Shown here: positions 14,536-25,255 of the stretch, in pieces | Layout of the letters: each line of letters opens with the position of its first letter | How positions within the stretch are numbered: position 1 is the first letter of the stretch | Assembly: GCA_031553775.1 (NCBI GenBank) | Contig: JAVBLA010000040.1 | Location: forward strand, 1 to 64,000 | Length of the DNA: 64,000 nt | Source of the DNA: JAISFI01 sp031553775 | GTDB taxonomy: Bacteria > Bacteroidota > Bacteroidia > Bacteroidales > Azobacteroidaceae | Direction: 5' to 3' | Notes under the pieces: model-generated | What the model was told of the DNA's origin: nothing | The model's input: the letters and a program-made list of their open reading frames with translations, nothing else | The model's database searches: none | Program-made: the position numbers and the translations under genes

Positions 14536-17500
14536 ATGTCTTCAACAGCAAAGAATCAAAGAATAAATTTCGCTTCGATCAAAAATCCTTTGGCATATCC
14601 GGATTTCCTCGAAGTACAATTGAAGTCATTCCAAGACTTTCTACAATTAGACACTCCATCTGAAAAAAGAAAAAACGAGGGACTCTATAAAGTGTTTGCG
14701 GAAAACTTCCCGATAGCGGATACCCGCAATAATTTTGTGCTCGAGTTTCTGGACTATTACATAGATCCTCCTCGTTATACCATCATGGAGTGCATAGAAC
14801 GTGGTCTGACTTACAGCGTTCCTTTGAAAGCCAAACTTAAACTATACTGTACGGATCCGGATCATGAGGATTTTGATACCGTTGTGCAGGATGTGTACTT
14901 AGGACCGATTCCGTATATGACGGAAAAAGGCACCTTTGTCATTAATGGCGCCGAACGTGTGGTTGTTTCCCAATTGCACCGTTCTCCCGGCGTTTTCTTC
15001 GGACAAAGCACCCATACCAACGGAACAAAATTATACTCTGCCAGGATTATTCCTTTCAGGGGATCGTGGATTGAATTCGCGACCGATATCAACAACGTGA
15101 TGTATGCTTATATCGATCGTAAAAAGAAATTACCGGTAACTACTTTGTTGCGTGCCATCGGCTTTGAAAGCGATAAGGATATCCTGGAGATATTCAACCT
15201 CGCCGAAGAAATCAAAGTAAATAAAACCAACCTTCAGAAAGTAATCGGCCGGAAACTCGCTGCCCGTGTGTTGAAAACCTGGGTGGAAGATTTCGTTGAT
15301 GAAGATACCGGAGAAGTAGTTTCCATCGAAAGAAATGAAGTGGTTATCGATCGTGAAACCATTCTTGAGAAAGACCATGTAGAAGAAATTCTGGAATCGG
15401 GCGTTCAAACAATATTGGTGCATAAGGAAGATCAGGGATTGTCTGATTATGCTATTATCTACAATACTTTGCAGAAAGACCCGAGTAACTCGGAACGTGA
15501 TGCTGTAGTTTATATTTATCGTCAGCTGCGTAATGCGGATCCTGCCGATGATGCCAGTGCACGCGAGGTGATCCAGAATCTGTTCTTCTCCGAAAAAAGA
15601 TACGATTTGGGTGAAGTGGGACGTTACAGGATCAATAAAAAACTGAACCTGACGACCGGTATCGATGTAAAGGTGCTTACCAAAGAAGACATCATCGAGA
15701 TCATCAAATATCTGATAGAACTGATCAACTCCAAAGCCAACGTCGATGATATCGACCACTTGAGTAACCGTCGCGTGCGGACTGTTGGCGAACAATTATA
15801 CAACCAGTTCGGTATCGGACTGGCGCGTATGGCCCGTACGATTCGTGAAAGAATGAACGTGCGTGACAATGAGGTGTTTACTCCGATAGACCTGATCAAT
15901 GCGAAGACCATTTCTTCCGTTGTCAATTCGTTCTTCGGTACCAATGCCCTGTCGCAATTCATGGACCAGACGAATCCGCTGGCGGAAATCACACACAAAC
16001 GCCGTATGTCGGCCCTCGGCCCTGGTGGTTTGTCCCGTGAAAGAGCCGGTTTCGAAGTTCGTGACGTACACTATACGCACTACGGACGTCTTTGTCCGAT
16101 CGAAACACCTGAAGGACCGAATATCGGATTGATTTCTTCTTTGTGTGTCTACGCTAAAATCAATGATCTCGGATTTATTGAAACTCCTTACCGGAAAGTG
16201 GGAGAACAAAAAGTAGACCTGAATGACAACGGAATTATTTATCTGACTGCCGAAGAAGAAGAAGGAAAAATTATCGCACAGGGAAATGCACCTCTGAACG
16301 ATGACGGATCATTTATCAATTCCCGCGTTAAAGCGCGTGAAGATGCCGATTATCCTGTGGTAGGACCGGAAGAAATAGAATTAATGGACGTTTCGCCCAC
16401 GCAGATCGCTTCTATTGCCGCGTCTCTGATTCCTTTCCTGGAACACGATGATGCCAACCGCGCCTTGATGGGATCGAACATGATGCGTCAGGCAGTTCCT
16501 CTGTTGCGCTCGGAATCTCCGATCGTAGGAACAGGCCTGGAAGGACAGTTGATTCAGGATTCCAGAACACAGATCGTTGCAGAAGGACCCGGTGTGGTAG
16601 CCTATGTAGATGCTACACGCATCGATATTGCATACGACCGGACGGAAGAAGATGAGTTTGTAAGTTTCGATTCTTCAATCAAGACTTATATCATTCCGAA
16701 GTTCAGGAAAACAAACCAGAGTACAACGGTCGACCTTCGTCCGATTTGCCACAAAGGCGAGCGGGTGGAAGCCGGACAAATATTGACCGACGGTTATTCT
16801 ACTGACCAAGGTGAATTGGCTATCGGTAAGAACCTGAAAGTGGCATTCATGCCCTGGAAGGGTTATAATTTTGAAGATGCTATTGTGATCAACGAACGGG
16901 TGGTACGGGAAGATATCTTTACTTCCGTTCATGTTGACGAATATATACTGGAAGTCCGCGAAACCAAACGGGGTGTAGAAGAGCTGACATCGGATATCCC
17001 GAATGTGAGCGAAGAAGCTACCAAAGATTTGGATGAAAACGGAATTATCCGTGTAGGAGCGAAAGTACATCCCGGTGATATCCTGATCGGAAAAATTACT
17101 CCGAAAGGGGAATCGGATCCTTCTCCCGAAGAAAAACTGTTACGTGCTATTTTCGGAGATAAGGCCGGCGACGTGAAAGATGCTTCATTGAAAGCTACAC
17201 CTTCTTTAAATGGAGTTGTAATCGGAACAAATCTCTTCTCCAAAGCAGTCAAGAAACGGAAATCCAGACTGGCGGATAAAGCCATTCTTCCGAAGCTGGA
17301 TGATGAGTACGAAGAAAAAATGATTAAACTGAAGGATGTTTTGGTAGAAAAACTACTCAAAATAACCGAAGGAAAAACTTCGTTGGGAGTAAAAGATATT
17401 AGCACCGAATGGGTTCCTAAGGGAATGAAGTTTATCAAAGAGGAGCTTTACCGGATTGATTATTCCACCGTTCAACTCAGCAAATGGACTTCTGATGAAG

Positions 17501-18345
17501 TTAAAAACAAGATGATTCGTGATGTGATCATGAATTATCTGAAGAAATATAAAGAACTGGATGCTGAACTCAAACGCCAGAAATTTGATGTAACTATTGG
17601 AGACGAACTTCCTACGGGTATTATCCAGATGGCGAAAGTTTACATTGCCAAGAAACGGAAACTGCAGGTAGGGGATAAGATGGCCGGACGCCACGGAAAC
17701 AAAGGGATTGTATCCCGGATTGTCCGTCAGGAGGATATGCCGTTCTTAGAAGACGGAACACCGGTGGATATTGTATTGAACCCGTTGGGTGTGCCTTCCC
17801 GTATGAACCTGGGACAGATTTTTGAAACTGTTCTCGGTTGGGCCGGCAACAAGCTCGGAGTGAAATTTGCCACACCGATTTTTGACGGAGCTTCTTTGGA
17901 TGACCTGAACGAGTGGACCGATAAAGCAGGAGTTCCCCGTTACGGTAAAACTTACCTGTACGACGGAGGCACCGGTGAACGTTTCGACCAACCTGCTACA
18001 GTGGGTATCATCTATATGCTGAAGCTGGGTCACATGGTCGATGACAAGATGCACGCCCGTTCTATCGGACCGTACTCTCTGATTACGCAACAGCCTCTGG
18101 GAGGTAAAGCCCAATTCGGAGGTCAGCGTTTCGGAGAAATGGAGGTATGGGCACTGGAAGCATTCGGAGCATCTCATATCCTTCAGGAGATCCTGACGAT
18201 CAAGTCGGACGACGTGGTAGGACGCTCCAAGGCTTACGAAGCCATAGTGAAAGGCGATCAGATGCCGACCCCGGGTATCCCCGAATCTCTCAATGTATTG
18301 CTGCATGAAATGAGAGGTCTTGGCCTGAGTGTAACATTGGAATAA
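14536..18345 (+). CDS. rpoB: DNA-directed RNA polymerase subunit beta
   Basis: 1269 residues, usual Bacteroidota length. Core signatures are present: rifampicin-pocket region with NSFFGTNALSQFMDQTNPLAEITHKRR at about 465-490, RLCPIETPEGPNIGLI at about 515-531, KNLKVAFMPWKGYNFEDAI at about 770, and KMAGRHGNKGIVSRIV at about 1048. The C-terminus ends GLGLSVTLE. It forms the catalytic core with RpoC. The 190-base leader after rplL contains the attenuator. Confidence 0.98.
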   Translation: MSSTAKNQRINFASIKNPLAYPDFLEVQLKSFQDFLQLDTPSEKRKNEGLYKVFAENFPIADTRNNFVLEFLDYYIDPPRYTIMECIERGLTYSVPLKAKLKLYCTDPDHEDFDTVVQDVYLGPIPYMTEKGTFVINGAERVVVSQLHRSPGVFFGQSTHTNGTKLYSARIIPFRGSWIEFATDINNVMYAYIDRKKKLPVTTLLRAIGFESDKDILEIFNLAEEIKVNKTNLQKVIGRKLAARVLKTWVEDFVDEDTGEVVSIERNEVVIDRETILEKDHVEEILESGVQTILVHKEDQGLSDYAIIYNTLQKDPSNSERDAVVYIYRQLRNADPADDASAREVIQNLFFSEKRYDLGEVGRYRINKKLNLTTGIDVKVLTKEDIIEIIKYLIELINSKANVDDIDHLSNRRVRTVGEQLYNQFGIGLARMARTIRERMNVRDNEVFTPIDLINAKTISSVVNSFFGTNALSQFMDQTNPLAEITHKRRMSALGPGGLSRERAGFEVRDVHYTHYGRLCPIETPEGPNIGLISSLCVYAKINDLGFIETPYRKVGEQKVDLNDNGIIYLTAEEEEGKIIAQGNAPLNDDGSFINSRVKAREDADYPVVGPEEIELMDVSPTQIASIAASLIPFLEHDDANRALMGSNMMRQAVPLLRSESPIVGTGLEGQLIQDSRTQIVAEGPGVVAYVDATRIDIAYDRTEEDEFVSFDSSIKTYIIPKFRKTNQSTTVDLRPICHKGERVEAGQILTDGYSTDQGELAIGKNLKVAFMPWKGYNFEDAIVINERVVREDIFTSVHVDEYILEVRETKRGVEELTSDIPNVSEEATKDLDENGIIRVGAKVHPGDILIGKITPKGESDPSPEEKLLRAIFGDKAGDVKDASLKATPSLNGVVIGTNLFSKAVKKRKSRLADKAILPKLDDEYEEKMIKLKDVLVEKLLKITEGKTSLGVKDISTEWVPKGMKFIKEELYRIDYSTVQLSKWTSDEVKNKMIRDVIMNYLKKYKELDAELKRQKFDVTIGDELPTGIIQMAKVYIAKKRKLQVGDKMAGRHGNKGIVSRIVRQEDMPFLEDGTPVDIVLNPLGVPSRMNLGQIFETVLGWAGNKLGVKFATPIFDGASLDDLNEWTDKAGVPRYGKTYLYDGGTGERFDQPATVGIIYMLKLGHMVDDKMHARSIGPYSLITQQPLGGKAQFGGQRFGEMEVWALEAFGASHILQEILTIKSDDVVGRSKAYEAIVKGDQMPTPGIPESLNVLLHEMRGLGLSVTLE

Positions 18346-18376
18346 TTGAAAATTGAAAATTGACAATTGATAATTA
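18345..18376. repeat. AT-rich spacer repeat between rpoB and rpoC
   Basis: AATTGAAAATTGAAAATTGACAATTG begins at the rpoB stop codon and fills the 35-base gap to rpoC. Same family as the tRNA and tuf spacers. Confidence 0.75.
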
Positions 18377-18380
18377 AAGT

Positions 18381-21300
18381 ATGGCTTTCAGAAAAGAAAA
18401 TAAAATAAAGACTGGTTTTTCCAAAATTTCCATTGGTCTGGCTTCCCCGGATGAAATACTCGGTAATTCGAGCGGTGAAGTCCTGAAACCGGAAACGATT
18501 AACTACCGTACTTACAAACCGGAAAGGGATGGTTTGTTTTGTGAACGCATTTTCGGACCCGTAAAGGATTACGAATGCCATTGCGGTAAATACAAGAGAA
18601 TTCGCTATAAGGGAATTGTCTGCGATCGTTGCGGTGTGGAAGTTACTGAGAAAAAAGTACGTCGCGAAAGGATGGGACATATCCATTTGGTTGTGCCTGT
18701 GGCCCACATCTGGTATTTCCGTTCCCTGCCGAACAAGATAGGTTACCTACTGGGACTTCCTACTAAAAAACTGGATTCTATCATTTATTATGAAAGATAT
18801 GTGGTGATTCAGCCGGGTATTGTGGAAGGACGTGAAACTTACGATTTGCTTTCGGAAGACGAATATATTGAGATCATCGATGCTTTACCCAAAGAAAATC
18901 AACTGTTGGAAGATACCGATCCCAATAAGTTTATTGCGAAGATGGGAGCAGAAGCTATCTATGATTTGCTGAGCCGGTTGGACCTGGACGAATTGTCGTA
19001 TGAATTACGCCACAAAGCCAGTAACGATCCTTCCCAGCAAAGGAAAAACGAAGCCCTGAAACGTTTGCAGGTAGTGGAATCTTTCCGTGCTTCGAAAGGT
19101 AAAAACCGTCCGGAATGGATGATCGTACAGGTGGTTCCTGTAATTCCGCCCGAATTGCGTCCGTTGGTTCCGTTGGATGGGGGCCGTTTTGCCACTTCCG
19201 ACCTGAACGACCTTTACCGGCGTGTGATTATCCGGAATAACCGTCTGAAACGTCTGATCGATATCAAAGCTCCGGAAGTTATCCTCCGGAACGAAAAGCG
19301 TATGTTACAGGAATCTGTCGACTCATTGTTCGATAACTCCCGTAAATCCAGCGCTGTTAAAACGGATGCTAACCGTCCGCTGAAATCTCTTTCCGACAGT
19401 TTGAAAGGTAAACAGGGACGTTTCCGTCAGAATTTGTTGGGTAAACGTGTTGACTACTCCGCCCGTTCGGTCATTGTAGTCGGTCCGGAATTGAAAATGC
19501 ATGAATGCGGCTTGCCGAAGAATATGGCGGCCGAACTTTATAAGCCATTCATTATCAGGAAACTGATTGAAAGAGGTATTGTGAAAACCGTAAAATCGGC
19601 GAAAAAAATCGTAGACAGGAAAGAACCGGTAGTTTGGGATATCCTGGAACATGTAATGAAAGGGCACCCTGTGCTCCTGAACCGTGCTCCGACCCTGCAC
19701 CGTTTAGGTATCCAGGCTTTCCAACCCAAATTGATCGAGGGTAAAGCTATTCAGTTGCACCCGCTGTCGTGTACGGCGTTCAATGCCGACTTCGACGGTG
19801 ACCAGATGGCTGTTCACCTGCCGTTAGGCAACGACGCTATCCTGGAAGCACAAATGTTGATGCTGGCTGCCCATAACATCCTGAACCCGGCTAACGGTGC
19901 TCCGATCACGGTTCCTTCGCAGGACATGGTACTGGGATTGTATTACATTACAAAAATACGCCCGGGAGCTAAAGGAGAAGGTTTGGTTTTCTACGGACAT
20001 GAAGAAGCTAAAATCGCTTATAATGAAGGGAAAGTGGATATCCACGCCCTGATTAAGGTATATGTAAAAGACCTCGATGAAAAAGGTGACATTGTCGATG
20101 TTATGCGCGAAACTTCTGTGGGCCGCGTAATGATCAACGAATGTGTGCCGGAAGAGGTAGGATATGTGAATGAAGTTCTTTCCAAAAAATCATTGAGGGA
20201 TATTATCGGGAATGTGATCAAAGTCTGTGGAGTGGCGAGAACCGCCCAGTTCCTGGACGATATCAAAGACCTGGGATATTATATGGCCTTCAAGGGTGGA
20301 TTGTCTTTCAACCTGGAAGATGTGATTATCCCCAAACAAAAAGACGAGCTGGTTCAGAAAGGGTATGATGATGTAGAGCAAATCCTGAATAACTATAACA
20401 TGGGTTTCATCACATACAACGAACGTTACAACCAGATTATCGATGTTTGGACGCATATTAACTCCCGTTTGTCGGATATCCTGATGAAACAGTTGTCGAG
20501 CGACGACCAGGGATTCAACTCTGTGTATATGATGCTCGATTCCGGTGCCCGTGGATCTAAAGAACAGATCCGCCAGCTGTCGGGTATGCGTGGTTTGATG
20601 GCGAAACCCCAGAAGAGCGGAGCAGAAGGGGGACAGATCATCGAGAACCCCATCCTTTCTAACTTTAAGGAAGGTTTGTCGGTGCTGGAGTACTTTATTT
20701 CTACGCACGGTGCCCGCAAGGGGTTGGCCGATACGGCTTTGAAAACAGCTGATGCCGGGTATTTGACCCGTCGTCTGGTAGACGTATCTCACGATGTGAT
20801 CATCAATGAAGAAGACTGCGGTACGCTTCGTGGATTGATTTGCACCGAGCTGAAGAATAATGAGGAAACAGTGGCTTCTTTGTATGAAAGAATATTGGGC
20901 CGTGTTTCCGTACATGATATACAACATCCGAATACCGGAGAATTGATCGTTGCTTCCGGAGAAGAAATTACCGAGGATAAAGCAAGAGCCATCCAGGAAT
21001 CTCCTCTTGAAAGAGTGGAAATCCGTTCGGTATTGACCTGTGAATCCAAACGCGGTGTATGTGCCAAATGTTACGGACGTAACCTGGCTACCGGCCGGAT
21101 GGTTCAGAAAGGTGAGGCTGTCGGTGTTATTGCCGCCCAGTCGATCGGTGAACCGGGTACTCAGTTAACGCTGCGTACATTCCATGTGGGAGGTATCGCT
21201 TCCAATATTGCTGCGGAAAATAATGTGACTTCCAAATACGACGGTGTACTGGAAATCGATGAATTACGTGCAGTAGATACCGTGGATGAAACCGGTAAGA

Positions 21301-22664
21301 AAGTACAGGTGGTTGTAAGCCGTCTGGCTGAATTGAGAATTGTAGATGTACATACGAGGATTGTATTACATACACACAATATACCTTATGGTGCCAAATT
21401 GTATTTCAAGAATGGCGCAGAGGTTAAGAAAGGCGATGTAATCATCGAATGGGACCCGTTCAATGCCGTTATCGTTTCGGAAGCTGCCGGTAAAATGGAT
21501 TTCGAAAACATGCTTGAGAATGTTACCTATAAACTTGAGTCTGACGAACAAACCGGATTAAGGGAAAAAATCATCACTGAATCGAGGGATAAAACCAAAG
21601 TTCCATCGGCCCAGATCGTGGATGAAAACGGTCAGATCATCAAGAATTACAACCTGCCGTTGGGTGCTCACGTTGTGAAAGACAAAGGCGATGCAATCAA
21701 GGCAGGGGAAGTATTTGTTAAAATACCTCGTGCGGTAGGTAAAGCAGGGGATATCACGGGAGGTCTTCCGCGTGTAACGGAATTGTTCGAAGCCCGTAAC
21801 CCGTCTAATCCTGCCGTTGTTGCCGAAATTGACGGAGAAATCTCTTTCGGTAAGATCAAACGCGGTAACCGTGAAGTGATCGTTACCTCCAAAACAGGTG
21901 AACACAAAATTTATCTTGTGCCCCTGTCCAAACAGTTGCTCGTACAGGAAAACGACTACGTACGTGCCGGTATGCCGCTTTCAGACGGAGCCACTACACC
22001 TTCGGATATCCTGGCGATCAGCGGTCCGACGGCTGTTCAGGAATACATTGTGAATGAAGTACAAGACGTTTATCGTCTGCAGGGTGTGAAGATCAACGAC
22101 AAACACTTTGAAGTAATCGTTCGCCAGATGATGCGTAAAGTGGAAATTGTCGAGCCCGGTGATACCCGCTTCCTGGAACAACAAATTGTTGACAAACAGG
22201 AGGTGATGGAAGAAAACGACCGTACCTGGGGTAAGAAAGTTGTAATAGATGCCGGAGATTCTCCCAACCTGAAACCGGGACAGATCGTTACTGCCCGTAA
22301 GTTGAGGGATGAAAACAGTGCATTGAAACGTCGTGACCTGAAGTTGGTAGAAGTACGGGATGCTATTCCTGCTACAGCAAACCAGATCCTGCAGGGAATC
22401 ACACGTGCTGCATTGCAGACAACCAGCTGTATGTCGGCTGCTTCCTTTCAGGAAACGACGAAAGTCCTCAACGAAGCTGCCATCAACGGTAAAGTGGATC
22501 GTTTGGAAGGTATGAAGGAAAATGTAATCTGCGGTCACTTGATTCCTGCCGGTACCGGTTTGCGTGATTATGATAAACTGGTGGTCGGAGCAAAAGACGA
22601 ATTTGAAAAAATTTATGCGAACCGCAGAAGTTATGCTTCCGTACAGGATGATGATGAATATTGA
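18381..22664 (+). CDS. rpoC: DNA-directed RNA polymerase subunit beta'
   Basis: 1427 residues. The first zinc site is at about 66-84 (CHCGKYKRI then VCDRCGVEV). The catalytic NADFDGDQMAVHLPL is at about 467-481. The second zinc site is CESKRGVCAKCYGRNL at about 890-905, followed by GEAVGVIAAQSIGEPGTQLTLRTFH (about 912-936). It ends in a short acidic tail (VQDDDEY). It carries the active-site Mg2+ and pairs with RpoB. Confidence 0.98.
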   Translation: MAFRKENKIKTGFSKISIGLASPDEILGNSSGEVLKPETINYRTYKPERDGLFCERIFGPVKDYECHCGKYKRIRYKGIVCDRCGVEVTEKKVRRERMGHIHLVVPVAHIWYFRSLPNKIGYLLGLPTKKLDSIIYYERYVVIQPGIVEGRETYDLLSEDEYIEIIDALPKENQLLEDTDPNKFIAKMGAEAIYDLLSRLDLDELSYELRHKASNDPSQQRKNEALKRLQVVESFRASKGKNRPEWMIVQVVPVIPPELRPLVPLDGGRFATSDLNDLYRRVIIRNNRLKRLIDIKAPEVILRNEKRMLQESVDSLFDNSRKSSAVKTDANRPLKSLSDSLKGKQGRFRQNLLGKRVDYSARSVIVVGPELKMHECGLPKNMAAELYKPFIIRKLIERGIVKTVKSAKKIVDRKEPVVWDILEHVMKGHPVLLNRAPTLHRLGIQAFQPKLIEGKAIQLHPLSCTAFNADFDGDQMAVHLPLGNDAILEAQMLMLAAHNILNPANGAPITVPSQDMVLGLYYITKIRPGAKGEGLVFYGHEEAKIAYNEGKVDIHALIKVYVKDLDEKGDIVDVMRETSVGRVMINECVPEEVGYVNEVLSKKSLRDIIGNVIKVCGVARTAQFLDDIKDLGYYMAFKGGLSFNLEDVIIPKQKDELVQKGYDDVEQILNNYNMGFITYNERYNQIIDVWTHINSRLSDILMKQLSSDDQGFNSVYMMLDSGARGSKEQIRQLSGMRGLMAKPQKSGAEGGQIIENPILSNFKEGLSVLEYFISTHGARKGLADTALKTADAGYLTRRLVDVSHDVIINEEDCGTLRGLICTELKNNEETVASLYERILGRVSVHDIQHPNTGELIVASGEEITEDKARAIQESPLERVEIRSVLTCESKRGVCAKCYGRNLATGRMVQKGEAVGVIAAQSIGEPGTQLTLRTFHVGGIASNIAAENNVTSKYDGVLEIDELRAVDTVDETGKKVQVVVSRLAELRIVDVHTRIVLHTHNIPYGAKLYFKNGAEVKKGDVIIEWDPFNAVIVSEAAGKMDFENMLENVTYKLESDEQTGLREKIITESRDKTKVPSAQIVDENGQIIKNYNLPLGAHVVKDKGDAIKAGEVFVKIPRAVGKAGDITGGLPRVTELFEARNPSNPAVVAEIDGEISFGKIKRGNREVIVTSKTGEHKIYLVPLSKQLLVQENDYVRAGMPLSDGATTPSDILAISGPTAVQEYIVNEVQDVYRLQGVKINDKHFEVIVRQMMRKVEIVEPGDTRFLEQQIVDKQEVMEENDRTWGKKVVIDAGDSPNLKPGQIVTARKLRDENSALKRRDLKLVEVRDAIPATANQILQGITRAALQTTSCMSAASFQETTKVLNEAAINGKVDRLEGMKENVICGHLIPAGTGLRDYDKLVVGAKDEFEKIYANRRSYASVQDDDEY

Positions 22665-22686
22665 AAATAACTGAATAATAATCGAT

Positions 22687-22720
22687 AAGAAAGGCTGCGT
22701 TATGAGATGTAGCCTTTCTT
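22687..22720 (+). terminator. Hairpin downstream of rpoC
   Basis: AAGAAAGGCT (22687-22696) and AGCCTTTCTT (22711-22720) are perfect reverse complements with a 14-base loop. The T-tail is short (CTTGTTT), so termination may be partial and the next gene, whose ATG is 16 bases away, may be read through. Confidence 0.7.
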
Positions 22721-22736
22721 GTTTAAAGAAAATGAA

Positions 22737-23048
22737 ATGGAAAATAAACAAGAACCGAATAACGGTATTCAGATTGAATTGACAGATGATGTAGCTCAGG
22801 GAACTTATTCCAATCTTGCGATCATCGCTCATTCGTCGTCGGAATTTGTGATCGATTTTATCCGGGTAGTACCGAATGTTCCCAAGGCAAAAGTACAATC
22901 CCGTGTAATTCTTACTCCTGAACATGCCAAACGTTTATTGGCAGCACTGACCGATAATATCAATAAGTATGAGTCTCAGTTCGGTCCTGTCAATGTACAG
23001 GGACAATCCGGATTTATGATGCCGTTAGGGCCGATGGGACAAGCTTAA
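22737..23048 (+). CDS. DUF3467 protein
   Basis: 103 residues from the ATG at 22737; a TTG 18 bases earlier lies in the hairpin and is less likely. The small conserved core IQIELTDDVAQGTYSNLAIIAHSSSEFVIDFIRVVP and the later VILTPEHAKRLLAALTDNI define DUF3467. Function is unknown. In many Bacteroidota it follows rpoC directly, so a link with transcription or with rpoC expression is possible; that is inference from neighbours only. No DNA-binding motif is visible. Confidence 0.85.
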   Translation: MENKQEPNNGIQIELTDDVAQGTYSNLAIIAHSSSEFVIDFIRVVPNVPKAKVQSRVILTPEHAKRLLAALTDNINKYESQFGPVNVQGQSGFMMPLGPMGQA

Positions 23049-23132
23049 CTACCGATTTCCGAATCTATTATCAATGACAATGAAAAACAATTCATTGCCG
23101 GTTGTCAATCATCAATTGTCAATATTTTTAGT

Positions 23133-25235
23133 ATGAAAAAAGCAATATTATTTTTTAGCATAGCCATGATTTTATTTTCATGTACAAAGAAAGAAGAAAA
23201 TCCTTTTTTCTCAGAATTCCAGACTCCCTATGGGACACCTCCTTTCGACCTGATCAAGACAGAACACTACAAGCCTGCCTTTGAAGAAGGAATGAAAAGG
23301 CAAAATGCCGAAATCGAGGCTATTGCCGGTAGTACGGAAGCTCCGGCATTTGAAAACGTTATTGTTGCTTTGGATAATAGCGGTTCGTTGCTGGAACGTG
23401 TTTCCCTGGTTTTCTTTGCTTTGGACGGAGCAGAAACAGACAGTATTATTCAACAGATAGCCACTGATATTTCTCCGGTTTTATCCGGGCATGGAGATAA
23501 TATCTATCTGAATGAAAAATTGTTTGCCCGTGTAAAGGCTGTACATGATGACGATGCAGCTAATCCCAACGTGTTGACAACGGAACAAAAACGTCTTTTA
23601 GATAAATATTATAAGAGATTTATCCGTTCGGGTATTTTGTTAGGTGAAACGGAAAAAAACAGGTTGCGTGAGATCAATAAAGAGCTTTCGGTATTATCTA
23701 TCGTTTTCGGACAGAATTTGTTGGCCGAAACAAATAATTACCAGTTGGTTATAGAAAATCCATCGGATTTGTCCGGATTGCCGGAAGGTATTATTGCTGC
23801 AGCTGCAGATGCAGCCAAAGCAAAAGGAATGGAAGGTAAATGGATTTTTACCCTGCACAAACCCAGTTGGATTCCATTTCTGCAGTATGCGGATAACCGG
23901 ACTTTGAGGGAACAATTATACAAAGCTATGTATATGCGTTGTGATAACGATAATCAATACGATAATAAATCCAATATCGGTAAAATCGTTCGTTTGCGCT
24001 TAGAAAAAGCTAAATTGCTGGGTTATAAAACACATGCTGATTTTGTTTTGGATGAAACTATGGCTAAAACACCTGAAAATGCTTACAAGCTTCTGAATAC
24101 TATCTGGCAATATGCTTTGCCCCAAGCCAAAAAAGAAGCTGCAGAGTTGCAGGCATTGATCGATAAAGAAGGTGGAAATTTCAAGCTGGAATCCTGGGAC
24201 TGGTGGTATTATGCAGAGAAACTGAGGAAAGCCAAATATGATCTGGATGAAGAAAATTTGCGTCCGTATTTCAAATTAGATAATGTACGCGACGGGGTTT
24301 TTGCGGTTTCCAACAAACTTTACGGACTTCAGTTCGAACCCTTGCATGATGTTTCCGTATATCATCCAGAAGCATCTGCTTATAAGGTACTCGATTCGGA
24401 TGGAAGTTATTTAGGAATTATCTATCTGGATTATTTCCCCCGTGCAGGAAAGCGGGGAGGAGCCTGGATGGGTAACTTCAGCGAGCAATATGTGAAAGAC
24501 GGCAATGAAATCCGTCCGGTTATCTATAATGTAGGTAATTTTACCCGGCCTTCAGGAGAAACTCCGTCGCTGTTAACTCCGGATGAAGTGGAAACTTTAT
24601 TCCACGAATTCGGACATGCCTTGCATGGTATGCTTTCCAAGTGTAATTATAAGGGTGTAAGCGGTACCAATGTAGCCAGGGATTTTGTGGAATTACCTTC
24701 CCAGGTGTTGGAACATTGGGCCTTCCATCCGGAAGTGCTTCCGTTGTATGCCAAACATTATCAGACAGGAGAAGTGATTCCGGAAGCATTGGTTCAGAAA
24801 ATGAAAAATGCTTCTGCTTTCAATCAGGGATTTACGACTACCGAATTGGTTGCTGCCGCATTGCTTGATATGGACTGGCATACCATTGCCGAGGACCAGG
24901 AAATCGATGTGCGGGCCTTTGAGAAAAATGCATTGGACAATATCGGCTTGATTCCGGAAATAATTGTCCGTTACAGAAGTCCTTACTTCGCCCATATTTT
25001 TGATGGCGGATATTCTGCCGGTTATTACAGCTATTTGTGGTCGGAAGTACTGGATGCAGATGCTTTTGAAGTCTTTGCTGAAAAGGGAGTCTTTGACCAG
25101 GCTTCTGCAAAACTATTCAGAGACAATGTTTTATCTAAGGGAGACAGTGAAGACCCGATGGTATTGTATAAAAACTTCCGTGGAGCAGAACCCGATCCGG
25201 TTTATTTGTTGAAAAACCGTGGGTTTGTGAAATAA
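23133..25235 (+). CDS. dcp: M3 family peptidyl-dipeptidase, lipoprotein form
   Basis: 700 residues. A lipoprotein signal (MKKAILFFSIAMILFSCTKKE, lipobox cysteine at about 17) places it at the membrane facing the periplasm. The zinc site is FHEFGHALHG at about 489-498 with the third ligand about 25 residues downstream (NVARDFVELPSQ). Length and the N-terminal half (NPFFSEFQTPYGTPPFDLIKTEHYKPAFEEGM) match Dcp/oligopeptidase A. It cuts dipeptides from the C-terminus of short peptides. It lies alone between the DUF3467 gene and pyrH; a diverged AT-rich spacer repeat precedes it. Confidence 0.9.
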   Translation: MKKAILFFSIAMILFSCTKKEENPFFSEFQTPYGTPPFDLIKTEHYKPAFEEGMKRQNAEIEAIAGSTEAPAFENVIVALDNSGSLLERVSLVFFALDGAETDSIIQQIATDISPVLSGHGDNIYLNEKLFARVKAVHDDDAANPNVLTTEQKRLLDKYYKRFIRSGILLGETEKNRLREINKELSVLSIVFGQNLLAETNNYQLVIENPSDLSGLPEGIIAAAADAAKAKGMEGKWIFTLHKPSWIPFLQYADNRTLREQLYKAMYMRCDNDNQYDNKSNIGKIVRLRLEKAKLLGYKTHADFVLDETMAKTPENAYKLLNTIWQYALPQAKKEAAELQALIDKEGGNFKLESWDWWYYAEKLRKAKYDLDEENLRPYFKLDNVRDGVFAVSNKLYGLQFEPLHDVSVYHPEASAYKVLDSDGSYLGIIYLDYFPRAGKRGGAWMGNFSEQYVKDGNEIRPVIYNVGNFTRPSGETPSLLTPDEVETLFHEFGHALHGMLSKCNYKGVSGTNVARDFVELPSQVLEHWAFHPEVLPLYAKHYQTGEVIPEALVQKMKNASAFNQGFTTTELVAAALLDMDWHTIAEDQEIDVRAFEKNALDNIGLIPEIIVRYRSPYFAHIFDGGYSAGYYSYLWSEVLDADAFEVFAEKGVFDQASAKLFRDNVLSKGDSEDPMVLYKNFRGAEPDPVYLLKNRGFVK

Positions 25236-25255
25236 TATTTTTTCATGTATATTTG
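25224..25255 (+). promoter_or_regulatory. Promoter P1 of pyrH-frr
   Basis: TTTG at 25224-25227, a 20-base spacer and TATATTTG at 25248-25255 fit the Bacteroidota consensus. It overlaps the dcp stop. A second -7-like TATATTTG lies at 25321-25328, close to the pyrH start, without a good -33. Confidence 0.65.

Noticed and set aside
15130..15795. Long minus-strand frames opposite rpoB
   Set aside because: Shadow frames of rpoB codon bias; no motif, no promoter, no leader.
21981..22925. 314-codon minus-strand frame over the end of rpoC
   Set aside because: It is rich in Phe, His and Arg, as expected of a reverse-strand shadow of a strongly coding gene, and crosses the rpoC terminator and the next gene.
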